Source: Pyrenopolyporus hunteri
Taxonomy: Eukaryota; Ascomycota; Sordariomycetes; Xylariales; Hypoxylaceae
Direction of reading: 5' to 3'
Length of the DNA stretch: 64,000 nucleotides
NCBI GenBank assembly: GCA_902806595.1
Contig: CADCXC010000001.1
Location: 434,001-498,000 of the forward strand
A program made the position numbers and the translations under genes. The notes below the pieces were generated by a model. It was not told where the DNA came from. It worked only from the letters and a program-made list of their open reading frames with translations, and searched no databases. The first letter of the stretch is position 1. Each line of letters opens with the position of its first letter. Shown here piece by piece: positions 40,233-53,434 of this stretch.

Positions 40233-43200
40233 ATTATTAATCGATTTAAATAATTAAAATATTTTATTTTTAATCGTAAAACGATTTTTTTTAAATTCGT
40301 TATTATTATCGTTAAATAAATTATTATTTTTATCGTTTTAATATATTATAATTTTTTTATTAACGAAATAATATTAATATAATTTATTTTTATAATCGTT
40401 AAAATTATTATTATTATTATTATTATAAGTTTAAAAGCGAAAATATTTATTCGAAATAAATGATTTATTTTTAAATAGTTAAAATATTTACGAAATAAAT
40501 AATATTGTTATATTTTTAAAAAATATCGTAATATTATTATTAATAATATTTTCGAAAACGAAAAAAATAAATCGATTTACTTTCAAAATTTCGAAAAATT
40601 ATATAATTATATTATTAAAAATTATTTACGTAAATCGAATAAATAAATATTTAAGATTTATTTCGTAAAATTAATAAAATTTTTTATTATAAAATAAAGT
40701 TTTTTATTTATATAACGATCGAAACAAATAAAATATATAAAAAATTAATATATAATTATTATTTTTTAATTTAAATATCGATATAAACTTTTTTCGATTA
40801 AATATTTTATAAATATTAATACGTAAAAAAAAAATATTTTTAATATCGTTTATAAATAAAAAAGTTTTTTAATTATAAATATTTATTTTATTATAAAAAA
40901 ACTAAGATTTTTATTTTTTAAAAATTATATAAATTTATTCGTAACCGTAATACGATTATGTAATTTAATAATATTTATTATAAAATATCGTATATTTCCG
41001 TTTTTTAATTTTTAAATATTTAATTTTATCGTTAAAAACGCGTAAAATATCGAAATTATATTAAAATAAAAGTAAATTATTATAAAAAAATAATTAATAG
41101 TCGAAATTAAAAGTTATAAAATAAAATGTTTAATAATTAATTAATATTAAATCGAATAATTTAATTATAATATATTTATAAAATTTTTAAAAAATCGAAA
41201 AATATAAAATTAATATTTTTCGTTACGTAAAATATTATTAATTAATTATATAAATTGCGAATTATTAAATTAATTAAAAAAATTAAAATAAAAATAATTC
41301 GTGTCGTTTTTAATAATTTAAACGTTATCGATTAAAATATAATAAATATAATAATTTAAATTATAATCGATATCGTCGCTATTTAATACGGGAAATTTTA
41401 AAAATAATTAATATATTTTAAAATAATCGAAATAATAAATAAAAATAAATATTATTTCGAATAATTTAAATTATATAAACGATCGAATTATTAAAGTTAA
41501 CGAAGTTTAAAACTTTATATTAATATACGATAAAAAAAAAAATATCTACGTAAATAATATATAAAAACATTATTTAAATATTTAACGAAATTAATATCGA
41601 AGTATAAATTATATATATTTTTTCGTAAATTATTTATAAATTATATATTTATATTCCTTTTATATATTCGTATTATATAAGCCGTAAACATTAAATAACG
41701 TTTTTATTTCCATATTTTTAATTTTATTTTTTTATTAATAATATTAAATTATAATAAAAAATTAATATTATAAATTATTAAATTTTTTTCGTTAAATTCG
41801 AAAATTTCGTATATTTTTAATATAACGTTTCGATATTTTAAATTATTTAAAATTTCATTATATAAAAGTAACGAATATTTTTTTCGAATTTTCGATATTT
41901 ATTATTTAAAATATTTTATTAATTTTTATTTATTATTTAACTTATATATATTCGATAATAAAAGATTATATTATATAATAATATATTACGTATATTATAT
42001 TATTATTAAAAATGTTTAATACGAAAATAAAAAAAGAAATAATCGTAAAAATAAAAACGATAATAATTTTTTTCTTTCGATATTTATATTATTTAATCGT
42101 AACTTTCGTATAAAAATATTCGACGATAATATCCTTTTAATTTTAAATAATAATAAATAATATTACTTTTATATATTTAAATAATTAAATAATAAATTAT
42201 ATTTTTATAAATTATAATATAATTAAAATTAATTAATAATTTTATTTATAAGTTAAAAATATTTTATCGTTTTAAATTTCGAAAAATAAATATTTTTTAA
42301 AAATAAAATAAAATTTATTTTATAATCGTAACGTACGTTACGAATCGAAATATTTTATTAATTAAATATAAATAATTATTTTATTTTAAATGTCGTTTTT
42401 ATATTTAATTACGTTATAAATAATTAAAAATTTTTATTTATATTTTTAATTATTATTTTAACTTATAAAATTTATATTAAATTTTATTATATTATTAAAA
42501 ATATAATTAAATTTAACTATATTTATATAATTTCGTTTAATATTAAAAAGTAATTTATAATAAATAATATATAAAAATACGTAAAAAACATAATTATAAT
42601 CGAAAAAAATAACATTTTATACGAAATTTATAACTTTATTTTATTTCGTTATAATATTTATCGATTTTTTAACTATAATAATTTATTTTTAATTTTAAAA
42701 TCGAAATTTAAAATAAAAAATATATTTAAATTACGAATATATATATTACATTATTTTAATAAAGTATATAATACCGTTTTATAAATAATAAATTAATATA
42801 ATAATATATATTATTTTTTTAATACGTTTTTATAAAATATTTTTTTATTTAATTCGTTTAATTTTTATTTTTTAACGTTACGTTATTATTTTTTCGTAAC
42901 GTTAAAAACGTTAAATTTTTTATTTTTTTATCGAAATTTATCGATAAATATAAACGAAATTTTATATAAAAAAATATAAAAAATAAATTTTTTAAACTAT
43001 AAATCGAATTTTTTATTACGTCGTAAAATAACGGAAAATATTTTCGAATTATATTCGAAAAAAATATTAATCGTAAAAATTTAAATTATACGAAATAAAT
43101 TAACGACAACGTACGTTTTATTAATTCGTTTAATATTAAATTTTATAAATTTTATTAAAATAATTTATATAATTTATATATTTTAAAAAATAATAATAAA

Positions 43201-43950
43201 AATATTTTAATTAATTTATTATTTAAACGACTTCGATTTATATAATATATTAATTAATTAAACGACAATATTAACGAAAATATTCGAAAAAATTTAAAAT
43301 TAAAATTATTTTTATTTATTTTTAATATAAAAAATAATAATTAAAATATTATAAAATAAAAAATTACGAAAATAAATATTCGTAAAATTAATTTAAATTT
43401 CGATATTTTTTATATCGAAAATAAATTTTTATTTTTATAACGAAAATAAACTTATTTTTAAATATAATAATTAAAGTAATTAAATAAAAAATAATTAATA
43501 AATTTATTTCGTAAATTTATTAATTTATTTTTTAATTAACTTTATCCTTTTAAATATTTTTTATTTTTTAATTATAAATGTTTATATTTTTTTTTTTATA
43601 ATTTTACATTTATTTTTAATTAAAATATATCTATTTTATTTTTTAAACGCATATAAATATAAAATATAATATATAATATAAAAAATTATTTTTATATTTA
43701 ATTTTTATTATTATATTATTTTATAAATTATTTATTATCGTAAAAATTTACATATATATAATTATATATTTAATAAATTTAAAATTATTTATTTTAATTA
43801 ACGATAAATTATTTAATTAAATTTATTAATTTATTAATTTATTATAATAATTTTATTATAAAATAATATATTAAATACCTTAAAATACCTTATAATTATA
43901 ATAAACTTAGCGTTTAAAAATACAATATAACGTATAGTGCGGGCCTATTA
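40233..43950. other. RIP-degraded AT-rich DNA right of the copia element
   Basis: About 3.7 kb with the same CpG-only residual cytosines as the left part and no recognisable gene. Composition rises again at about 43,930, inside the inner part of the right inverted repeat. Confidence 0.7.
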
Positions 43951-44010
43951 TGTAATCAAACTATGAGACCATGAGTTTTGGCGGTTTGGCGGTTTAGGTC
44001 AAATGGCCCA
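43951..44010 (-). repeat. right terminal inverted repeat
   Basis: Its reverse complement matches the left repeat at 9,063-9,122. This copy keeps G and C at most inner positions where the left copy has A or T, so it is closer to the original sequence. Confidence 0.85.
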
Positions 44011-44015
44011 CCGTC

Positions 44016-44024
44016 GGTACCTGT
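44016..44024 (+). repeat. candidate 9-bp target-site duplication, right copy
   Basis: GGTACCTGT is identical to 9,048-9,056 on the other side of the element. Confidence 0.45.
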
Positions 44025-44906
44025 GAGGTAGTGAGGGAGTGAGATAGGCATTGACGCGGGTGGCTTATGTAAGGTACTGTACAATACATGAGGCAAGCGG
44101 TATGATGGAAGCTGCTCTTGCTTCTGGGACATCGGAATATGACGCTATATCTGATAGGTAGCTTAAAGTATATAGATTTTACTCTTGCCCTGAACTCAAT
44201 TAAGCATGGGCTCGTCTCGGCTTAAAGCACTTTCCCAGACCCGAGTCGATGAGGTATGAATATACATGTAGGTTAGGCAGGTTCCACATTAGGGGAACGT
44301 AAACCTCTCACAGCATATACCCAATGCTCGGATTTGAAATGGGAGTAAAATAAAGCATTAGAAACCATAGAAATATTTCATCCGAAGAGGGAAATTGAGC
44401 TTAGAGCATATTAGTATATATCAATATAAGAGTACCAGTTATTTACAAAGGATACGCTTAAACCTAGCTGGGGAAGAAATGATGAATGATTAAAATACGT
44501 AAAGATGTGGAAGATGGATATTTGAAGCTGTCTAAGCGGCGTGGCATACATTGTAGTACATACCCACATGTAGGTAGGTACCTAGGTACCTAGGCAGATA
44601 TCAGGTACCCGGGCACTTGAAGCTGCCCCCCTGACGCCACGCCAGCCCCGTCAAGGTGGATTCAGTATAGCTGCCGCCCCGCCGGTGGCCGGGTTAGCGC
44701 GCACAGCCACAATTTGCTCCCGGGTACCTAAACCTCACGATAGGCACGTAATTTCGACTTTCCAGGCCGCATCATCGCCAACTAAGTTCAACAAGCTACC
44801 CCGCGGGTCGTCTTCTCACCACCACGACTACTCTTTTCCTTCTGTTCTCCTGTGCCGGCCCTGAATTGAGATTCCAGGAGGCTCGAGTAGCTCCCATCCA
44901 TACAAA
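44025..44906. other. GC-normal intergenic flank and Arp3 promoter region
   Basis: No gene is seen. It contains a run of GTACCTAGGTACCTAGG at about 44,579, the same palindrome found near CRO1, and a C/T-rich stretch just before the Arp3 start. There is no sign that RIP-like mutation leaked out of the element. Confidence 0.6.
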
Positions 44907-46640
44907 ATGGCCAACCAAACCCCTGCCGTTGTCATGGACAAGTACGTCTTCCTCAACCCCGCAACTAATAGCTATCCCTATATGCTTCGTAGCCTTCGAA
45001 ATAGGGGAGAATCGATGCTAACTTGCCCGAAAACAGCGGCACGGGATTTTCGAAGCTTGGTAAGCGGATATTCATGCCTTGATCCTACATACACCGCCCT
45101 ATGCTCTGCTGGTTGTAATCCGTCTAACCCACCGCTTCTTCGTGACGACAGGTTTCGCCGGCAACGACTCTCCCTCGTTCGTTTTCCCGACAGCAATAGC
45201 CACGAAGGGCGCAGCAGGAGGCAGCGGGGGAACTGGGTCGGGCCGACCTGCCGTGGCAAATAAACCGTCTTTCCTGACGGGAGGCGCCGGTCCCACGGGT
45301 CATCTGTCGACGAAACGAGGCACGGAGGACTTAGACTTCTTCATTGGCGACGAGGCGATCACCGCTGCGGCCGGACAGGGTTAGTTGGTAACAGTCGGAT
45401 ATATACGATTCAGCCCATATATTGACAGTTGGCGTAGGCTATGGGTTACACTACCCGATCCGACACGGTCAAATAGAGAACTGGGTATTGGCTCCGAATA
45501 ACCCACCGTGAAGGCCGATATTAACATTGCAATACTAGGACCATATGGAAAGGTTCTGGTCGAACTCCATCTTTAAATATCTTCGAGTCGAGCCCGAAGA
45601 TCACTATTTCCTCCTGACCGAGCCCGTACGGACCCGCCATCAATTCTAGCAACTCCGAATAAACAAATCACTGACACATGGCAGCCCCTGAACCCTCCCG
45701 AAAACCGAGAAAACACGGCTGAGATCTTCTTCGAGTCGTTCAACTGCGCCGGCCTCTACATCGCGGTACAAGCGGTCCTCGCCCTTGCGGCCTCTTGGAC
45801 GTCCGCCAAAGTTTCGGACCGTTCCCTAACGGGCACCGTCATCGACTCGGGTGACGGCGTCACGCACGTCATTCCCGTTGCTGAGGGCTACGTAATCGGT
45901 TCGTCGATCAAGTCCATCCCGATCGCCGGCCGAGACATCACCTACTTCGTCCAGTCCTTGTTACGTGACCGGGGAGAGCCCGATAGCTCGTTGAAGACGG
46001 CCCAGGAGATCAAGGAAGAGTACTGCTACGTATGTCCCGACATCGTTAAGGAGTTTGCCAAGTTCGACCGAGATCGCAGTCGATTCGCAAAGCATGTGGT
46101 CACGCAGCCGGGCGGCCGCCAAGTCACCGTTGACGTAGGATACGAACGGTTCCTTGCCCCCGAAATATTCTTCAACCCGGAGATCTACTCCTCCGACTTC
46201 CTCACGCCCCTCCCCGTCGTCGTCGACGGCGTTATTCAGTCCAGTCCGATCGACGTCCGGCGAGGATTATACAAGAACATTGTGTTGTCGGGTGGTAGCA
46301 CGTTATATAAGGACTTCGGGCGAAGATTACAGCGGGATATCAAGCATCTAGTCGATGCTAGGATCCGAGCTAGCGAAGTCCGCAGCGGGGGAGCGAAGAG
46401 CGGTGGCTTGGAGGTGCAAGTCATCACGCACAAGCGACAACGGCACGGGCCGTGGTTCGGCGGCAGCTTGTTGGGGCAGACTCCTGAGTTCCGATCGTAC
46501 TGCCATACCAAGGCTGAGGTAAGTTCTCCCCTTACACATCATTCGTTACTTACGAAAGGACTAATTTTGTATAGTATCAAGAATATGGTCCCGGAATCGT
46601 GCGAAGATTCGCCCTACTTGGTGGGCCTGGTGGTTCGTAG
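44907..46640 (+). CDS. arp3: actin-related protein 3 (Arp2/3 complex)
   Basis: Seven exons: 44907-44941, 45037-45059, 45152-45379, 45438-45484, 45539-45625, 45685-46518 and 46575-46640. All six introns (54-95 nt) are GT-AG and keep the frame. The product is 439 aa. It is an actin-fold ATPase which, with Arp2, forms the template for branched actin filaments at endocytic patches. Visible marks are VVMDNGTGFSKLGFAGNDSPSF at the N-terminus (phosphate loop 1), the Arp3-type Gly/Ser-rich insert before TKRGTEDLDFFIGDEA, GTVIDSGDGVTHVIPVAEGY (phosphate loop 2), and LSGGSTLYKDFGRRL. The C-terminus ends in GPGIVRRFALLGGPGG. Exon 2 is a 23-nt microexon. Length is typical. It is the first gene to the right of the giant element and is intact. 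Confidence 0.96.
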
Positions 46641-47443
46641 AGCAAGGTTGACGTTTGATTACGATACCAGATAGAGGACAAGAAGGCAAAGGAGAAAGGA
46701 GAGAGGGGTGCAAAGGGCAAACGTGTATCCAAAAGAGCAGCAATCTGATTATAAAACCACGAGCTTTCAATTCCCCGTCATATCTCTTATGGATCTGCAA
46801 CAGCATCACCCCCCTTGGCTTCTCATCCTCCCCAGATTATTCAAATTATACAATACTTCATTAAAGCCATGCTATCCCTTATGCTTCGGCTCAGTACACA
46901 GGTAGGTCTCTACGTTCAGGGAGAACGTATCAAACGCCTAAACGACGGCCCGAGAAGTTTTTATTATATCCAAAGAGTTGTATGCATCAAGGGATTTCAC
47001 GAAATTAGAATACAATTTCTATTCTTCAACTTTACACAACGCAACCTTACATCTCTTACTATAAACTAGAATGTACCTAACTTGTGGAATATCAGGTAGT
47101 TATTTGCACCCATCCAATGGGAAGTTGACTAAGTTCGTATTATCCTTCTCTTCCTCTCAAATACCCCCTATCCCAGAATGCTTTGGTAGAATTCTTTACA
47201 ATGCCGGTATATCAGGGAGAGACTCACATTATGCGAGAGGCAACTGTAGTCCGGCCCTACTCTCAACGGGACAGCCAATAGCCTAATTCTATCTATACCT
47301 GCAGGAGTCTGATATTTCAAGCAACCCTATCGAAGCCAACGCTTGGTTGTTGAAACCCAGCAAGCTTAGCCTTCAGCCCTGAACTGCCTCGAGAACGGCC
47401 GTAACGAGGCAGCAGACCTTGGACACACCCCTAATATCCGTAT
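46641..47443. other. convergent intergenic region between Arp3 and the UbiA-like gene
   Basis: About 800 bp hold the two 3' ends. I see no gene; the short open frames overlap one another and show no protein-like features. Confidence 0.6.
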
Positions 47444-48621
47444 CTACCACATAACTCGACGATATTTGGCACTTAAGAGCAATGTATATAACATTGCCAT
47501 CCAGAGACGCCCCACCCTCCGCGCTGTCTTATCGGACTTGAATCCGGAAAGTGTCAGACAGCGGGCCGTAACAACACCGCCTAGGACAATTTGCAAGATC
47601 CCCGACACGGATTCCAGGCTCCAGTACCAAGCGCAGAAGCACGACGAGAAAGCCGTGGGCACCGCAATCATCCAACGCGCCGCCCCGTCTCCAAAGACTA
47701 TCGGCGCAGAACGGCGGCTTCTGACTCTGCCACCCTCCTGGTCTTTTAAGCCCCGTATCTTCACTACAAGACTTAAAATTAGCGTTTATCCATTGGCGGT
47801 CTAGGGAAGACAGCTTTTTTAAGTGACTTTTGGTACATGCTTGAGACTGTGGGTTGCTAGAAACGAGGACGGAACCGATAGAAGCACCAAGAGAAGGAAG
47901 AGATTAGGTGCTTAGGGTGCTTCTTACCGGTAGTAAAGATGATTAGGCTAATAAGGGATACCCAAATTAAGCCCCTAGTAGCGAGACCTGAAGACGGGAT
48001 GCCGCCGTTACGAGTGACGCTTATTCCGGCTGCAACCCTGACAGACCCTATGTTAAACATCCAGAACCCGGCAGCGAGGATGGAATTCCGCGCAACAAAA
48101 TCTTGGTGGCCGACCCAGAGGTCGTTATATAGCCATCCCAGGACACTAATAATAATACTTTCAACGCCAACATCCAAGAGGAAGTGGTTGAGAGCTATCA
48201 CGAGGGGGATCGTATAGATTGCGGTGCTCCGGATCTGCTCCGGCGTAATCGGACCCCTGGCAACGGGTCGCCGCCGCCGTGACTTATTAACGGCGTCATC
48301 GCGAGCAGGATCCGGCAGGCGCTGGTTAACGAGGTCGAGGACGAGTAGGTTTGACCAGTTGAATAAGATGACTAGCGGGAGACGTGCTAGAACGCCCGAA
48401 ATTCTGGGTTTCGCCGGTGAGCCTGGCGAGAGGGTTGCTAGCAGTGGTCCCAATAACGCGCTACATATCCCGAAGGCGGTGGTTGGGCCGATGAAAGTTT
48501 CCAAGTCAGACTCTGTGAGTAGCCACAGCACAACAAGAGGGCTCCTAACGCTTGTAGGGAGGTTTCTTAGAAAGCTGGAGTGCTTGCGCACGGATTTATT
48601 TTCGCAAATATAGACCGTCAT
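47444..48621 (-). CDS. UbiA-family membrane prenyltransferase-like protein
   Basis: Two exons: 48621-47928 and 47763-47444, with a 164-nt GT-AG intron (47927-47764). The product is 337 aa. I chose the ATG at 48621; the longer reading begins with GTG. The protein is hydrophobic with about seven to eight predicted membrane spans. After LFNWSNLLVLDL comes NQRLPDPARDDAVNKSRRRRP, the counterpart of the first Asp-rich UbiA motif (N-D/Q-x-x-D...D-x-x-N-K-x-x-RP). The second motif region is LKDQEGGRVRSRR, where family members usually read KD-EGD-R. UbiA enzymes attach prenyl groups to aromatic acceptors or cyclise terpenoids, using Mg-bound diphosphate. Substrate is unknown, and the altered second motif leaves activity uncertain. 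No biosynthetic cluster partners are adjacent. Confidence 0.78.
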
Positions 48622-51038
48622 AGTGAAATTTGGGTTCGCAATGACCACAATCCCCGACGCGGATAGTTGAGTTTCGAGTTCGAAGAAGCTGAGAATTGTT
48701 GCTCCTACTCACGAACCTTCTCGAGTACCTACCTATTTATATGCCTAAGGTACTGGTGTTCTTACCTGCCTATAGGATCGCTATTGAACCTACCTATGTC
48801 ACCGACCTGTCGCGTCAGAGCTCCCACGTTCAACGATCTCGATGATCATACTTTATATAACTCTACCTAATGGATAAGACAAGACGGTGCTACCACTGGC
48901 TTCGCCTCGACGCGCCCTCTAGGCACTACGTATTAATTAAAGGAATGTGTAGTAATCGGGGACTGTTGAGGGATACATTACACTGCATAAATTTCGTGCT
49001 TCCTTCACATAGAACATTTTCTCTTTCACAGTAATATTTGATGTCATCCTCGCATTTCTATTGACCTTGACGAATACTTAATTGCCGCCACGTTTTGGAC
49101 ATTAAGATGTATGTCCATTTGTTCTCATTGGCAAGATAGCTCGCGCAACAACGAAATCGTCCCCCCTTTGATATGGCTGGCCGTATGGCGGGGACATTTA
49201 CTAGTTGGCTGCTTAGGTATTTTGTATTCTATCTAGATCTCGTTGTCGCACAAATCATTTAAAAGATCGCAGGCTGGTCGAACGCCTCATTACTAGGCAC
49301 GGAGACGGCCATCTTCATCTTTGGGGTCCCGAGGTCTTGTAAGTGCCGTCATTTTGAGGGGCAATCGCATTCTCGCGTTCGCTAGCACTAAGGCCTACTT
49401 CATCGCATTTTATAATATCAAACGCATTTTAGATACGGAGAGATGGATTCGAAATGTTACTCAGAGGAGCCAAACTAGGGGATATTAAACTGTATATTGG
49501 GTTATTCCATTTGTGACGATCGAGGGGCCTGGTCAATTCAGGTCGACATAATCGCAAAGACAACGCGTCTATGGGGTACTAGCCTTTGGCACTATCTATA
49601 TTCATAATGTTGGAAATTGATCACGGAGGTTTTTGAGCGATTCATATATCTATTACGCCGAGTATGAGCTCTTCTTATTTTGTGATTCCTACGTGATAGG
49701 AATTCGCGGGATATGATACGTATTACCCACAAGGGAGTCGTATGTGGGTAGTCGAAGGTGAATATCACGGCCCGCTCTATCGAAAGAATCCCTTTATATC
49801 ATCTCAAAATCCCACGTGTAACGAACGAGCGATATCATAGGGTAGAACCATCACCGATATACTCGGCTCGGCATGCGGCCAAGGCATAGCTAGCGGCTCC
49901 GCCAAGAGCCTCAAGCTAACAAGCCTTTGCACTTCATCAAGTATAAAGACCTGCCAAGGCACCGGCCAAGGACAGAGTTATTCTTGGCCGAATTTGACTT
50001 TCTGGCTTTCTCGAACACACCAGGCTGTTTTCCTACGGGCTAGACGTCGAGGAGCAGAAAATCGAGGAAAGCCCGAGGGAAGTGGTGCCGGATAGCTGGG
50101 CGTCGCCGTTCGAACTCGAAAGGGTAAGCCATGACTACACTATACGAGGGAAGATGCGTTCGACGGACACTCGAGACTGGCTGCATCGAAATGAGATCCC
50201 CAACTCTCCGAAACCTGCGATTACAGGTGGCTACCCATAGCCTCGCAAACCCGGGTTCGTGGGAGTCTGAGCATGTTACCCCGAGCCACATGAAGATGGA
50301 AAGCTCATCCAAGATATTTCAACATTCTAGGTACCATTTCAATACCTATCATGGATCAACACCGTACTGAGGGGGATACATTATAGAACCTCATGGATGT
50401 GCCGCCACTCGCCTCAAAGGTTCTGGAATCTCAGTCCTGGCATAATCCATTTGGGAATATAGCTATGTCTCCCGGCGTAGTGGTACACCATGACATTAGT
50501 AGAGACCCGGGGGCTTTACACTGGTATGATGGCGAAATCCTAACCGGATAGCAAGTGCTGGTTATGAAGATCCCTAGTTGCTCTTCTCAACATCGTTCGG
50601 CCAAGTCCTCGTGGTGAGTCTCGGCGGGTACTTATAACCCACTTACACATATGATGATGTTTAACCCGCCAAGAGCCAAGCGCGTGGGATATTCCGAAAG
50701 AGATCCCTACCGAAACTCTAACCCGCTCTCTCTCCTCGAAATTTTCGGTCGGGGGCATAGCTAAGTCGCTGGCCTCCCCGACCTACTCCCTGCCTAGGGC
50801 ATCACGTTGCCTCCGTGCGGCCTCGCATTGGCTGATGTAGTTTGGAGGCTGGTTTACACACCCACCCGGGAGGATTGTGGAGCTGTCGACGGCTCGATGG
50901 AACAGCAGATTTTGCACATGTGTACGGTCGCCTCAAGAGTGATGTAACTAGCCCTATTCCGACGCTGATCACGGTCTCGATCAGCTCAGCTACGCGTAGC
51001 CTGTGATCTATGCAGCTGAAGTGGAACTAAGACGAGCC
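48622..51038. other. 2.4-kb intergenic region, possible gene relic inside
   Basis: No intact gene. Between about 50,040 and 50,550, successive short plus-strand open pieces in different frames look protein-like (for example SPGVVVHHDISRDPGALHWY near 50,467-50,525), which could be the remains of a decayed gene. I do not recognise the family. The rest appears non-coding. Confidence 0.4.
49813..49818 (+). promoter_or_regulatory. CACGTG E-box upstream of the phosphate symporter
   Basis: CACGTG is the core site bound by the phosphate-starvation regulators Pho4 (yeast) and NUC-1 (Neurospora). It lies about 1.3 kb upstream of the PHO89-like start codon in an otherwise gene-free stretch. A single 6-mer is weak evidence, and the distance is long. 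Confidence 0.25.
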
Positions 51039-51046
51039 ATATATAA
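51039..51046 (+). promoter_or_regulatory. TATA-like box of the phosphate symporter gene
   Basis: ATATATAA lies 105 bp before the ATG at 51,151, a plausible TATA position for an inducible fungal gene. Confidence 0.4.
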
Positions 51047-51150
51047 TATGTCCCCCCTTCCAGACGATAAACCATCAACCTCACACAACATCAGCTCTAG
51101 GGTGCCTTATTTGGCATACTCGTAGTCTTACCTATCTATCACCAATCAAG

Positions 51151-53121
51151 ATGGTGCTAGCCCAATATGACTACCTCTTCGCGATAGGCGTGATCTTTGC
51201 TTTCCTGGATGCTTGGAATATCGGTACGCGACCTAGGCTAACTCGCCGATCTAGCTGTTACTGACCTCGCTCAAATCGCAGGAGCCAACGATGTCGCCAA
51301 TTCGTGGGCGACGTCCGTCGCCTCCCGCTCGCTGACTCTCGTCCAGGCCATGATCGGGGCCAGCATTATGGAATTTGCGGGCGCTCTCGGCGTCGGAGCT
51401 CGCGTCGCTGATACAATCCGAACTAAGATCGTTGACCCCGAGTTATACGAGTCGTCGGCCGAGGTGCTCATGCTCGGGATGGTCTGCGCCGTCGTTGCCT
51501 CCTCGGTCTGGCTTACTTTGGCTACCAGGATCGGTCTCCCCGTGTCCACGACGCACTCAATCATGGGTGGTGTCATCGGGATGGGAATAGCTTCCGTGGG
51601 CGCCGATAAGATCACGTGGGTTGCGCCGCCAGGCACGTCGGGAACCGATGTGATCAACAAAGGCGTGGTCTCGGTCTTCCTAGCCTGGATCATCGCTCCG
51701 GGTCTCTCAGCCATCTTCGCTTCTACCATATTCTTGATCACAAAGTACGGGGTTATGTTGCGCAAGAATCCGGTCATGAAAGCGTTTGCCCTGGTTCCCG
51801 TCTATTTCGGATTTACTGCGTCGCTCTTGGTCATGCTCCTGCTGTGGAAAGGCGGCGGGTATACCATCAACTTAAACGATAACGAACTCGTAGCCGTCAT
51901 CATCGCTAGCGGTATTGGTTGGGCCTGTGTCATTACCATATTCCTTATGCCCTGGTTATGGCGCGTGGTCGTCAAGGAGGACTGGGAACTCCGATGGTAT
52001 CATATTCCTCTTGGACCCCTTTTGCTGAGGCGAGGCGAAGTTCCGGCCCCGCCGTCAAACTTCCAGGGTGCCATCCGCAACTTTTACGAGGGCCATCTCA
52101 CGAAGGAGGAACTCGAAGCGAAACGCGCGGCCGCGCTGGTCCGTAAGGATATCGAGGCGGCTGGCGCCAAGGAGACCGCGAACGAATCCAACATCGCCGA
52201 CGCTATTGTTAAGTCTTCGGGGCAATCCCACTCTGGTTCTACATCGGACGAGCTTGCCGGGGTCCCAGAGAAGAAGTCGTTGGTCGGCCCTAGGCCCGAA
52301 GGTCTCCCATGGCATTCTAGCGAGATGCTGTTCTGGTATCTGAAAAAGGCGCTCTTCAACGGTGTCGATCAGGATATTGTCAATTTGCAGAGAAAGAAGG
52401 ATATACTATCCGGCGATCTTGAGGAGAAGCACGCCCGAGCTGCGCACTACGACAACAAAGCCGAGTTCATGTACTCTTTCCTACAGATCATGACTGCCTG
52501 CACGGCTTCTTTTACCCACGGCGCTAATGATGTGTCGAAGTGAGTATCTCTATCAGCATTTCCTACCTGCTTCGCGAATGAATACTTACGAGCCTTATAC
52601 AGCGCCATTGGCCCCTTCACAACGATCTACCAGATTTGGCAACAGGGAGAGGTCCCTAAGAATCCCGAGGTACCTCTGTGGATTTTGGCCTTCGGTGGTG
52701 TTGGCATCGTCATCGGTCTCTGGACCTACGGATACCACATCATGGCCAACCTAGGTAATCGGCTGACGTTGAACTCGCCTTCTCGAGGATTTTCCATGGA
52801 ACTCGGAAGCGCCGTCACCATCATTATCGCCACCCGTCTGAGTGAGTGCCAGAACTATGCCCGAGCCGTTCATTACTTCTCGTATCTTTTGTTAAGATAG
52901 ATGATCTAACCCTGTGCAATTCTCTAGAGCTCCCTGTCTCGACTACGCAATGCATCACTGGCGCTATTGTAGGCGTCGGTCTCTGCAACGGCGATTGGCG
53001 AGCGCTCAACTGGCGGATGATCGCCTGGATCTACGGGGGATGGATTCTCACCTTACCCTGCGCTGGGATCATATCTGGGTGTCTCATGGGATTCGTCCTG
53101 AATGCGCCTCACTGGCGTTGA
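51151..53121 (+). CDS. pho89: high-affinity phosphate symporter, PHO89/pho-4 family (PiT)
   Basis: Four exons: 51151-51223, 51282-52539, 52603-52841 and 52928-53121; introns of 58, 63 and 86 nt are GT-AG. The product is 587 aa. The two inverted halves of the PiT fold each carry the signature: GANDVANSWATSVASR (residue 25 on) and GANDVSNAIGP (about residue 439 on). Each half also has a LPVSTTH or LPVSTTQ motif with adjacent glycine-rich segments. A hydrophilic cytoplasmic loop of about 180 residues separates the halves, as in the fungal members. The transporter imports phosphate with Na+ (or H+) across the plasma membrane and is normally induced by phosphate starvation. Splitting of the first GANDV motif by an intron and the complete C-terminal half both support the exon model. 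Confidence 0.93.
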
Positions 53122-53434
53122 GAAAGCCCTTGGTTGAGGGGTGTGAGGTGTGATATTAGGAGCAATTGGAGCCATCGAAGGGGTCCTACGAGAGGAGAAC
53201 AATTTTGGATGTGATGAGCAGCGAGCTTCTTTTGATGTTGATAGACGATATACCCTTTCTTAACATGTCCCCAACCACCACGTTTGCTGCATGGGCCCCC
53301 GCATGGTGATAGCGGAGTAAAAGGACTCATCGAGTGGCTGGCTGTACGACGCTTTACGAGCAAGATATATTGACCCTAAGCCCCGATATAGCGCAAATTC
53401 GCCGATCTTATGGGTGGACGCATGCTTATTCTTA
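53122..53434. other. short convergent intergenic gap
   Basis: About 310 bp between the symporter stop and the stop of the next gene on the opposite strand. I see nothing specific in it. Confidence 0.6.
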
